Source: Blastocatellia bacterium (GTDB lineage: Bacteria > Acidobacteriota > Blastocatellia > Pyrinomonadales > Pyrinomonadaceae). Taken from it: a DNA stretch of 64,000 nucleotides. The stretch is taken from contig JACCVY010000119.1 in NCBI GenBank assembly GCA_013697915.1, positions 1-64,000 of the forward strand. Reading direction: 5' to 3'. Positions 57,013 to 64,000 of the stretch are shown piece after piece; position 1 is the first letter of the stretch; each line of letters starts with the position of its first letter. The notes beneath the pieces are model-generated. The model was not told the origin of the DNA, did no database searches, and saw only the letters and a list, made by a program, of their open reading frames with translations. A program made the translations under genes and the position numbers.

Positions 57013-58098
57013 ATGAATTCACGACTGACAAACAAACCAGTGAAAACAATTCTTAGTTTATCAACTCTCGTTCTTCTTTTATGCGTACTGGGATCGCTCG
57101 CAATTTCGCGTCCGAATCTAGCCCAGGACCCACTCCAGCTACCCGCCGAGAAACATCTCGCGAACATCAAGCAGCTAACGTTCGGCGGCGAGAATGCTGA
57201 AGCTTACTTTTCAGCGGACGGCAAACAGCTGATTTTCCAGTCGACGCGTGATAGCCGCGAATGCGATCAGATTTACACGATGACTCTGGACGGCTCGAAC
57301 ATCCGCATGGTTTCCACGGGCAACGGCCGCACGACCTGTTCCTACTTCTATCCAAATGGGCAGAAGATTCTTTACTCATCGACGCACCTTGGCGCGAAGG
57401 AATGTCCGCCGCGCCCGGATTTCTCGAAAGGCTACGTCTGGGCCATCTACCCTTCGTTTGATATTTTCACGGTGCGCCCTAATGGTTCGGATCTGAAACA
57501 ACTAACCAGCACGCCGGGCTATGACGCCGAAACCACGATTTCGAAACAAGGCAAGCTGGTGTTCACTTCAATGCGCGACGGCGATCTTGATATCTACACG
57601 ATGGACGGAAACGGCAAGCACGTTCGGCGTTTGACGACTGAGCTTGGCTACGACGGTGGTCCCTTCTGGTCGTATGACGGCAAGCAGATTGTCTATCGCG
57701 CCTATCATCCGCAAACGGAAAAAGAAAAGTCCGATTACCTGGCTTTGCTAAAACAAAACCTGATTCGGCCCACGACATTGGAAATTTGGCTAATGAATGC
57801 GGATGGCTCGAACAAGCGCCAGGTAACGCACAACGGCAAAGCGAACTTCGCGCCTTATTTCTTTCCCGACGGCAAACGCATCATCTTCGCTTCGAACATG
57901 GACGATCCGAAAGGGCGCAATTTCGATCTCTACAAGATCAATGTTGACGGGTCGGGTTTGGACCGCATTACTTTCAACGACACGTTCGACGGCTTCCCGA
58001 TGTTTTCGCCGGATGGCAAGAAACTGGTCTTCGCTTCAAACCGCAACGCGAAAACCCGCGGCGACACCAACATCTTCATCGCCGATTGGGTTGAGTAA
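57013..58098 (+). CDS. Secreted PD40/TolB-like beta-propeller protein
   Basis: 361 residues. A signal peptide or anchor (TILSLSTLVLLLCVLGSLAIS) is followed by six propeller blades of the WD40-like PD40 type (AEAYFSADGKQLIFQSTRD, DIYTMDGNGKHVRRLT, FPMFSPDGKKLVFASNR). TolB-like fold. It may be a periplasmic scaffold or peptidase-associated protein; no enzyme domain. The M28 peptidase gene follows on the same strand. Confidence 0.88.
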   Translation: MNSRLTNKPVKTILSLSTLVLLLCVLGSLAISRPNLAQDPLQLPAEKHLANIKQLTFGGENAEAYFSADGKQLIFQSTRDSRECDQIYTMTLDGSNIRMVSTGNGRTTCSYFYPNGQKILYSSTHLGAKECPPRPDFSKGYVWAIYPSFDIFTVRPNGSDLKQLTSTPGYDAETTISKQGKLVFTSMRDGDLDIYTMDGNGKHVRRLTTELGYDGGPFWSYDGKQIVYRAYHPQTEKEKSDYLALLKQNLIRPTTLEIWLMNADGSNKRQVTHNGKANFAPYFFPDGKRIIFASNMDDPKGRNFDLYKINVDGSGLDRITFNDTFDGFPMFSPDGKKLVFASNRNAKTRGDTNIFIADWVE

Positions 58099-58126
58099 AT
58101 ACTGGGACCGCGGGCGTCCCGCCCGC
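58096..58126 (+). repeat. Stop-codon-linked palindrome, copy 2
   Basis: The TAA stop of the PD40 gene (58096-58098) is followed at once by ATACTGGGACCGCGGGCG and CGCCCGCA, the same unit as at 52075-52106. A GGCGAGGC/GCCTCGCC hairpin follows at about 58130. Confidence 0.65.
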
Positions 58127-58170
58127 AGCGGCGAGGCGCAGCCTCGCCGAAGGATTTGATAAATGGCATG

Positions 58171-58214
58171 CGGAAAGGCACAGCCTTTCCGCACGGGAGG
58201 CGGCAAAGCCGCAA
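58171..58214 (-). repeat. 44-bp double-hairpin repeat, copy 2
   Basis: Inverted copy of the 42026-42069 repeat with three mismatches. It lies 43 bp upstream of the M28 peptidase start, in its likely leader. Confidence 0.65.
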
Positions 58215-58257
58215 CCGCTCAGTCATTTGCAAAAACGCAGTTATTAAAGAGGTCATC

Positions 58258-60321
58258 ATGCATCGCAAATTTTTCAATCTAGCCCTAATCATTTCGCTGG
58301 CTATTGGTACTGTATTCGCCCAACAGATGGCGACCCGGCAGGACGTCCCCAGCGTCGAGCGGTTGCGCGCGCACATCAACTATCTGGCCTCAGACAAACT
58401 GGAAGGACGCCGCACCGGCAGCGAAGGCGCGAATCTCGCCGCGGAATATATTGCCCGCGAATTTTCTCGTTATGGTTTGCAGCGCAGTATTGGCTGGGAC
58501 ACATCGGGCATGTCGATTCTCGAAGCTGATTCGCCAAACCGTTATTTGCAAAAATTTCCGTACGTTGCCGGGGTTGAACTTGGCAATGGCAACACACTTC
58601 GCCTAACGCCTCAAAATCCGAACTCGCCAACTGGGCGACGCACTATCTCTGAACCGATGGATTTTCGTGTTGGCGAGGACTGGATGCCGCTGGGATTTTC
58701 ATCGAATGCCCACGTTGAATTGGCACCCGCAGCTTTCGTCCACTACGGCATTACCGCAACAGACTTGAACTATGACGACTATAAAGAACGGTCGGTCAAA
58801 GGCGACATTGTCGTCGCACTACAAGGAACGCCTGACGGCGATAATCCACACGGTCAATTCGCTCGCTATGAAGACGTTCGCTGGAAGGCAATCGCCGCCC
58901 GCAATGCGGGAGCGAAAGCGCTACTGGTAATTTCACGCGAAGTGAATTTCAAAGACGAACGGCTAGCACGACTCAGATACGACAACAGCGCGGGGGATGC
59001 GGGCTTGCCGGTAGCGGTGATTTCAAGACAGGCCGCGCGAAATATTCTGCTGGCGGGCGGCGAACAAGTAGACCTCGCAAATATCGAAAAGTTTCTAATC
59101 GAAACGGTGGCTCGGAAGGTAGAGTTCGGACCACCTGGCCAGGGAAACAAATCGCCGGGTGTTACTTTGCATAACCGGCCTGTGCTCAGTCTGCAAACCA
59201 GCATCGCGCGTCGCGAAGTGGAGGCCGCCAACGTCGTCGGCATCGTCAACGGCTTCGATCCGGTTTTGAAGAACGAAACGATCGTCATCGGCGCACACTA
59301 CGATCACCTCGGACGCGGCGGCGAAGGCAGTCTGGTGCCGCGCGAAGGCGACATCCATCATGGCGCTGACGACAACGCTTCCGGGACCGCAGGTTTGCTT
59401 GAACTGGCTCGCATCTTTGCGTCTTCAGGATCGCCACGACCGCGTCGCACAATCGTGTTCATCGCCTTCAGCGGCGAAGAAGAAGGCTTGCTCGGTTCAA
59501 GTTATTACGTAAACCATCCGCTCAAGCCGCTCGAGAACACGGTGGCCATGATCAATATGGACATGATTGGCCGAATGAAAAACAACAAGCTGATCGTCGG
59601 CGGCGTGGGTACGGCTGACGGCTGGCGCAAGGTTATCGACTCCTCAGCAAAGTTTTGGGGAATCGGAGTCACTCCCACGCCGGACTCGTACGGCGGCGTA
59701 TTGCCGGGCACATTAACCGCGAATCCATCTCGCTCCGGAACTGCGACGACCAGCAACGTGGGGACAACTGCCGCGCTGGATAGTATTCGTAGTCTTGATC
59801 TCACACTCAGCGAAGACGGCTATGGCCCAAGCGATCATTCGTCATTCTATGCGAAGAAAGTCCCGGTCCTGTTTCTCTGGACCGGCACTCATGAGGACTA
59901 TCACAAACCTTCTGACACTGCCGACAAGATTAATTACGAAGACGAATCACACATACTTAGTTTCGTTGCCCGCATTATCCAAAGCATTGACGCCAACAGT
60001 GCACGACCCGCTTACACGGTTGCTAAGAGCGAATCGCAGGGCCGCACGATGGGCTTTCGCGTTTACCTCGGCACAATTCCAAACTATTCCGACTCAGGCG
60101 ATGGATTGTTGCTGGATGGGGTGCGCGATGATTCACCGGCAGCGAAGGCCGGTATAAAAGCCGGCGACCGGATCGTTAGGTTAGCTGGCCGCGAGGTGCA
60201 CAACGTTTACGATTACACCTATGCGTTGGGAGAAATGAAAGCCGGGCAGGAATACGAAGTTGAACTGCTGCGCGGCACCGAGCGAATGAAGTTGACGATT
60301 ACGCCGGCAGCAAGAAAATAG
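58258..60321 (+). CDS. Secreted M28 aminopeptidase with PA and PDZ domains
   Basis: 687 residues from the ATG at 58258; an upstream in-frame ATG at 58156 lies in palindromic repeats. Signal peptide MHRKFFNLALIISLAIGTVFA. A PA-type insert covers about 110-250. The M28 catalytic domain (about 265-525) has zinc ligands in GAHYDHLG, ADDNASG, SGEEEG and MINMDMIG, and the last His in HEDYHKPSDT. A C-terminal PDZ domain spans about 580-680 (GVRDDSPAAKAGIKAGDRIV). It likely degrades extracellular peptides. Confidence 0.93.
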   Translation: MHRKFFNLALIISLAIGTVFAQQMATRQDVPSVERLRAHINYLASDKLEGRRTGSEGANLAAEYIAREFSRYGLQRSIGWDTSGMSILEADSPNRYLQKFPYVAGVELGNGNTLRLTPQNPNSPTGRRTISEPMDFRVGEDWMPLGFSSNAHVELAPAAFVHYGITATDLNYDDYKERSVKGDIVVALQGTPDGDNPHGQFARYEDVRWKAIAARNAGAKALLVISREVNFKDERLARLRYDNSAGDAGLPVAVISRQAARNILLAGGEQVDLANIEKFLIETVARKVEFGPPGQGNKSPGVTLHNRPVLSLQTSIARREVEAANVVGIVNGFDPVLKNETIVIGAHYDHLGRGGEGSLVPREGDIHHGADDNASGTAGLLELARIFASSGSPRPRRTIVFIAFSGEEEGLLGSSYYVNHPLKPLENTVAMINMDMIGRMKNNKLIVGGVGTADGWRKVIDSSAKFWGIGVTPTPDSYGGVLPGTLTANPSRSGTATTSNVGTTAALDSIRSLDLTLSEDGYGPSDHSSFYAKKVPVLFLWTGTHEDYHKPSDTADKINYEDESHILSFVARIIQSIDANSARPAYTVAKSESQGRTMGFRVYLGTIPNYSDSGDGLLLDGVRDDSPAAKAGIKAGDRIVRLAGREVHNVYDYTYALGEMKAGQEYEVELLRGTERMKLTITPAARK

Positions 60322-60407
60322 TGATGAGTAATGAGTGATGAGTTAAAGCGATAGCAAGCGGATTAAGACCCGCTTACTCATCACTCATTACTCATCACTC
60401 ATCACTT
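60320..60407. repeat. Inverted heptad repeats after the M28 gene
   Basis: GTGATGA-GTAATGA-GTGATGA-GTTAAAG starts on the last base of the M28 stop codon (60321). The inverted arm CTTACTC-ATCACTC-ATTACTC-ATCACTC-ATCACTT runs 60373-60407 and ends seven bases before the convergent RRM gene's stop codon. The arms are complementary over about 25 bp. Confidence 0.7.
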
Positions 60408-60413
60408 TTTAGT

Positions 60414-60776
60414 TTACCAGCGCGGCTCGCGTTCGTAGCCACCGCGGTCACCGCCGCTATCGCCGCCACCACGACCACCGCCGCCGCCACCGCCATAACC
60501 ACCGCGACCGCCACCACCGCCGCGATCGGCGCGCGGTTTGGCTTCGTTGACCGTCAAATTGCGACCGCCAAAGTCCTTGCCGTTAAACTGTTCGATGGCC
60601 GCTGCCGCCTCTTCCGCTGTCGCCATTTCCACAAAAGCAAAACCGCGTGAGCGGCCCGTGTCGCGGTCTTCGATTACGGAAGCTGATTCTACTGTGCCTG
60701 CTACCGCGAAAGCGTCGCGGAGCTCCTCGCTCGTCGTACGGAACGAAAGGTTTCCGACATAAAGTTTGGTACCCAT
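60414..60776 (-). CDS. RRM RNA-binding protein with glycine-rich tail
   Basis: 120 residues. A single RRM (3-80) with RNP2 LYVGNL and RNP1 RGFAFVEM is followed by an Arg/Gly-rich tail (GGGGRGGYGGGGGGG). Bacterial relatives in cyanobacteria and others act as cold-induced RNA chaperones. A good AAGGA lies before the ATG. The 450-bp upstream region has no gene and may contain a long leader. Confidence 0.92.
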   Translation of the reverse strand: MGTKLYVGNLSFRTTSEELRDAFAVAGTVESASVIEDRDTGRSRGFAFVEMATAEEAAAAIEQFNGKDFGGRNLTVNEAKPRADRGGGGGRGGYGGGGGGGRGGGDSGGDRGGYEREPRW

Positions 60777-61049
60777 TTTGTCCTTCTCTATCCTTTTGAT
60801 CGAGTGAAGCGCGGGTAAAAATCAGATCGCAGACTCAAGCAGGGAGTTACTTGACCTTCAGGCGAACGCGACGCACCCGTTGCTCTAAACTGCGAGAGCG
60901 GCTTCTAACAAGTTGACAATTATCTCACTCTCTCCTCAGCCGAACGCGGGTCGCATCACGAACACGGACAGGCGCAATCACCACTGACGCGCGAGAGCAG
61001 GAACAACGGGCCAAGTATGCCTTAGGCCCGGTTTGAAGTTCAAGCCTGC

Positions 61050-61144
61050 AGCTAGTCAGTTGTCAGTAGTTCGTTGTAAGTCGCAAAGGGTTCCCGTCTG
61101 CTAAATGTGATGAGCAACTGACTACTGACTACCGCTACTGACTA
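61050..61144. repeat. Inverted heptad repeats in the RRM-icd spacer
   Basis: AGCTAGT-CAGTTGT-CAGTAGT-TCGTTGT-AAGTCGC (61050-61084) is mirrored by GCAACTG-ACTACTG-ACTACCG-CTACTGA-CTAGTCG near 61114-61148. The arms can pair. The remainder of the 60777-61226 gap shows no gene. Confidence 0.65.
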
Positions 61145-61152
61145 GTCGCCAA

Positions 61153-61182
61153 TTGCCTGCGTTGAGCTCGATCGAATATAGT
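61153..61182 (+). promoter_or_regulatory. Sigma-70-like promoter for icd
   Basis: TTGCCT (61153-61158) and TATAGT (61177-61182) with an 18-bp spacer lie 45 bp upstream of the icd ATG, immediately downstream of the heptad repeats. Confidence 0.4.
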
Positions 61183-61226
61183 GCTTCGAACACAATATTA
61201 TTTTCGCGAAAGGCCTGTTTTGGGAA

Positions 61227-62681
61227 ATGTCCAACTTTGTTCCTATCACTGTGGCGCACGGCGACGGCATCGGTCCCGAGATCATGGCGGCCACGTTACA
61301 CATCCTGAAAGAAGCGGGCGCCAATCTAGATATTGAAACCATCGACATCGGCGAAAAAGTTTATCTGGCCGGCAATAGTTCCGGCATCGAGCCGAGCGCC
61401 TGGGATTCTTTGCGGCGCACTAAAGTTTTTCTCAAAGCGCCTATCACCACCCCGCAGGGTGGCGGTTATAAAAGTCTGAACGTGACCGTGCGGAAAACAC
61501 TGGGCTTGTACGCCAACGTGCGACCCTGCGTTTCCTATCATCCGTTTGTTGAAACAAAACATCCGAACATGGATGTCGTGATCGTTCGTGAAAACGAAGA
61601 AGACCTTTACGCCGGAATCGAGCACCGTCAGACCCAGCAGGTCTATCAATGTCTGAAACTAATTTCGCGGCCCGGTTCGGAAAAGATTGTGCGCTACGCG
61701 TTCGAGTACGCGCGACGAAACAATCGCAAGAAAGTCACCTGCTTCACCAAAGACAACATCATGAAGTTCACCGACGGCTTGTTTCATAAAGTTTTTGATG
61801 AAATCGCCGCCGAGTACTCCGACATCGAGAACGAACATTGGATTGTGGACATTGGCGCCGCGAAACTTGCCGACACGCCTGAAGTTTTCGATGTGCTTGT
61901 CATGCCCAATCTTTATGGTGACGTGCTGTCGGACGTGGCAGCACAGATCGCGGGTTCAGTCGGTCTCGCTGGTTCGGCAAATATTGGCGAGCACGTGTCG
62001 ATGTTTGAAGCGATTCACGGATCGGCGCCACGGCGCGCTGGGCAAAATTTAGCAAACCCGTCGGGTTTACTTTTAGGCGCCGTAATGATGCTGGTTCACA
62101 TCGGTGAAACAGAAGTAGCCGAGCGCGTCCACAATGCCTGGCTGCGAACGATCGAAGACGGAATTCATACCTACGACATTTACGAAGAGGGCCATAGCAA
62201 GCAGAAGGTTGGCACAAGAGAATTCGCCGAGGCAGTAGCAGCGCGCGTGGGCCAAAAGCCGGAAACGTTGAAAGCCGCGAGCTACAAAGCCGTTGCTGAA
62301 ACGAGCGATAAACCGCGCGGAGGCCGGCCAAGGCAAGCGGCGAAAAAGGACCTGGTTGGCGTCGATGTGTTTCTCGACTGGACGAAGGGCACGGCAAACG
62401 ATCTTGGCGACTCGTTAGGTAAACTCAATGGCGACGGCATCAAGCTGGAGATGATGAGCAATCGGGGAGTGAAAGTTTGGCCGGGCGGTCATGCAGAAAC
62501 CTTTTGTTCCGACCATTGGCGCTGCCGCTTTCTGGCGGCGACGGACGGTAGCGACGTTTCGCATCCGCAGATCATCTCTTTGCTCAAGCGCATTGCGGAC
62601 GCCGGGTTCGATTTCATAAAAACCGAGAATCTGTATAACTTCGACGGAGAACGCGGATACTCACTCGATCAGGGCGCGTGA
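61227..62681 (+). CDS. icd: Isocitrate dehydrogenase (NADP-type)
   Basis: Oxidative decarboxylation of isocitrate to 2-oxoglutarate. 484 residues. HGDGIGPEI at the start; the substrate-binding SLNVTVRKTLGLYANVRP and the YDVLVMPN-like region read here as FDVLVMPNLYGDVLSD. The cofactor segment is EAIHGSAPRRAG. A C-terminal extension of about 140 residues (after QKPETLK) resembles the longer Thermus-type IDH. It supplies the substrate of Kgd encoded 5 kb upstream. Confidence 0.92.
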   Translation: MSNFVPITVAHGDGIGPEIMAATLHILKEAGANLDIETIDIGEKVYLAGNSSGIEPSAWDSLRRTKVFLKAPITTPQGGGYKSLNVTVRKTLGLYANVRPCVSYHPFVETKHPNMDVVIVRENEEDLYAGIEHRQTQQVYQCLKLISRPGSEKIVRYAFEYARRNNRKKVTCFTKDNIMKFTDGLFHKVFDEIAAEYSDIENEHWIVDIGAAKLADTPEVFDVLVMPNLYGDVLSDVAAQIAGSVGLAGSANIGEHVSMFEAIHGSAPRRAGQNLANPSGLLLGAVMMLVHIGETEVAERVHNAWLRTIEDGIHTYDIYEEGHSKQKVGTREFAEAVAARVGQKPETLKAASYKAVAETSDKPRGGRPRQAAKKDLVGVDVFLDWTKGTANDLGDSLGKLNGDGIKLEMMSNRGVKVWPGGHAETFCSDHWRCRFLAATDGSDVSHPQIISLLKRIADAGFDFIKTENLYNFDGERGYSLDQGA

Positions 62682-62715
62682 ATTTCGAATTGCGGATTTC
62701 GGATTTCGTTAAACG
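62681..62715. repeat. Heptad repeats after icd
   Basis: AATTTCG-AATTGCG-GATTTCG-GATTTCG-TTAAACG, five heptads that start on the final base of the icd stop codon. No complementary arm is evident here. Confidence 0.6.
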
Positions 62716-62742
62716 ATGAACTGTTAAAGAACGGAGAAGATC

Positions 62743-62919
62743 ATGCAGAACACAGTCAACCAACCTATCGCCGGTGACGACGAGGGCCCAACCGAGAAAC
62801 TGCGCGACGAGGAAAAGTCTGAAACCGGCGAGATTGTGCCGGGAGCCGAGGGAGTGCCGGGTGCGCAGAAACCGGATAACGAAGACATCAAAGATGAGAA
62901 GGGATTGAATACGGAATAG
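62743..62919 (+). CDS. Small acidic, probably disordered protein
   Basis: 58 residues from an ATG with GGAG eight bases before it (about 62732-62735), ending two bases before the purE ATG. It contains 16 Asp/Glu and six Lys/Arg, many Gly/Pro, and no Phe, Tyr, Trp, Cys or His, so it is likely unstructured. I recognise no family. Position and spacing suggest co-transcription with purE. Confidence 0.6.
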   Translation: MQNTVNQPIAGDDEGPTEKLRDEEKSETGEIVPGAEGVPGAQKPDNEDIKDEKGLNTE

Positions 62920-62921
62920 TC

Positions 62922-63425
62922 ATGAGTGTTGACATACCCCAAACCTACCCGCTTGTCGCTGTAATCATGGGCAGCAAATCCGACTGGGAAACGATGAGCC
63001 ATGCGGACTCAACTCTAACTGAGTTTGGCGTCACTCATGAATGTCACGTGATGTCGGCGCATCGCACGCCCCAACTCGCTACGGAGTTTGCCTCCAGCGC
63101 TGCTGATCGCGGATTGCAAATCATCATTGCTGCTGCCGGCGGCGCCGCGCATCTTGCCGGCGTGATTGCCGCCCACACCACTCTTCCGGTGCTCGGCGTG
63201 CCCATGAAAAGCGACGCGCTTAACGGCATGGACTCGCTGCTTTCAACTGTGCAAATGCCGGCAGGCATACCAGTCGCCACGCTGGCAATTGGAAAGCCCG
63301 GTGCTATAAACGCCGCTTTGTTTGCGGTCGCCATCCTGGCAACTACCCGTCCCGACCTCGCGACAAAGTTAAAGGAATTCCGCCGGAATCAGGAACAGAA
63401 AATTCGCAGCACAACCCTTCCTTAA
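62922..63425 (+). CDS. purE: N5-carboxyaminoimidazole ribonucleotide mutase
   Basis: Class I PurE of purine synthesis, converting N5-CAIR to CAIR. 167 residues. VAVIMGSKSDWETM, the catalytic-histidine segment VMSAHRTPQ, IAAAGGAAHLAGVIAAHT and the active-site loop VPMKSDALNGMDSLLSTVQMP. The partner purK is not in the window. It follows the small acidic protein by two bases. Confidence 0.94.
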   Translation: MSVDIPQTYPLVAVIMGSKSDWETMSHADSTLTEFGVTHECHVMSAHRTPQLATEFASSAADRGLQIIIAAAGGAAHLAGVIAAHTTLPVLGVPMKSDALNGMDSLLSTVQMPAGIPVATLAIGKPGAINAALFAVAILATTRPDLATKLKEFRRNQEQKIRSTTLP

Positions 63426-63575
63426 TTCGTTCTATCTGAAGTTATTCTTGAAATATCTCAGACGTTGGAGCAGAATGCGTGCACTGAAGAGCTGCGCCGC
63501 TGACGAAGCGTGATCCCCCGTTGTCTTCGATTGTTTTTCACGTTCTTACCTGTCTCGCTGGGTTAACCCTGAAAC

Positions 63576-64000
63576 ATGATTGGCGAAACCATCTCCCACT
63601 ATCGGATCACCGTCAAGCTCGGGGAAGGCGGCATGGGAGTCGTTTATCTCGCTGAAGACACAACGCTCGGACGCCGCGTTGCCATAAAGTTTCTCTCTTC
63701 GACCGCCAAAGAATATCGCGCCAGGTTCCTTCGCGAAGCGCGGGCTGTCTCTGCCCTGACCCACCCGAACATCGCCGCTGTTTTCGATTACGGTGAAACA
63801 GATGACGGCCAGCCTTACATTGTGATGGAGCTGATAAAGGGCGAGCCGCTAAGCGACAAGCTGCTCGCCGGCTCGCTGCCTCTGCCTGAAGCCGTGCGCA
63901 TTGTTTCGTTGATTGCTGAAGCGCTCGGCGAAGCGCACCACATGGGCGTAGTTCACCGCGACGTCAAACCATCTAACGTCGTAATCAATGAGCGCGGCCA
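63576..64000 (+). CDS. Serine/threonine protein kinase, N-terminal part
   Basis: Open at the window edge; 141 residues visible from the ATG. Hanks-type kinase: glycine loop LGEGGMGVVYLAED, catalytic lysine K38 (VAIKFL), C-helix REARAVSAL and the catalytic HRDVKPSN (D129). The activation loop and any C-terminal sensor domains lie beyond 64000. It may phosphorylate FHA-domain proteins such as the FHA cyclase in this window, which is only a possibility. Confidence 0.88.
   Translation, partial: MIGETISHYRITVKLGEGGMGVVYLAEDTTLGRRVAIKFLSSTAKEYRARFLREARAVSALTHPNIAAVFDYGETDDGQPYIVMELIKGEPLSDKLLAGSLPLPEAVRIVSLIAEALGEAHHMGVVHRDVKPSNVVINERG

Noticed and set aside
58156-58257. N-terminal extension of the M28 peptidase
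   Set aside because: It is made of palindromic repeat sequence, and the later ATG at 58258 opens a clean signal peptide.
60777-61049. Cold-shock type leader of the RRM gene
   Set aside because: The spacer is long, but I could not identify a promoter or a specific leader structure, so no feature is claimed.

Overview
The window looks like chromosomal DNA of an Acidobacteriota bacterium, most likely class Blastocatellia (Pyrinomonadales-like). This rests on gene content and style: a Calx-beta/DUF4214 surface protein, DUF4388 and TonB-type proteins, an E1/E2-fused 2-oxoglutarate dehydrogenase, a glycine-rich RRM protein, frequent TTG/GTG starts, and spacers full of palindromic repeats. No rRNA or tRNA gene was found, so the taxonomy is an inference.

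Layout. 1-1.4 kb: an IS481-like insertion sequence. 1.8-5.8 kb: a large secreted TPR/FG-GAP/Calx-beta/DUF4214 protein and a 3' remnant of a glutaminyl cyclase gene. 5.8-10 kb: thymidine kinase, a DUF84 NTPase, an isopropylmalate/homocitrate synthase-like enzyme and an M20 peptidase. 10-21 kb (minus strand): envelope and glycolysis genes (DUF4388 protein, TonB protein, PBP4-like carboxypeptidase, GT9 glycosyltransferase, gpmI, GNAT, DinB, eno, CorC-like protein, CarD). 21.4-22.8 kb: a twice-frameshifted secreted protein gene. 23-27 kb: FHA-GAF adenylate cyclase, site-2 protease and a CDF metal exporter. 27-32 kb: cdaA-ybbR-glmM (c-di-AMP and amino-sugar synthesis), a candidate small RNA with its own promoter and terminator, and aroB. 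32-38.5 kb (minus): a tight mutS2-dnaG-rpoD operon. 38.8-50 kb: cheW, AhpD-like, thioredoxin-NHL protein, ferritin-like protein, rhomboid, hbd, enoyl-CoA hydratase, ribH, nusB and cheA. 50-64 kb: Tat-exported amidase, histidine phosphatase, kgd, PD40 propeller protein, M28 peptidase, RRM protein, icd, a 58-residue acidic protein, purE and the start of a Ser/Thr kinase.

The genes are mainly housekeeping: lower glycolysis (gpmI, eno), TCA cycle (icd, kgd), nucleotide, riboflavin and shikimate steps, DNA replication initiation and sigma factor, plus envelope and second-messenger functions. The notable layer lies between the genes. There are heptanucleotide-periodic repeats, usually as inverted pairs, at eight spacers. 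There are two copies of a ~145 bp palindromic element whose terminal stems differ by compensatory changes, several smaller palindrome families that start at or inside stop codons, and a palindrome pair inserted in frame in mutS2. No obvious defence island, CRISPR array, prophage or biosynthetic cluster was seen.
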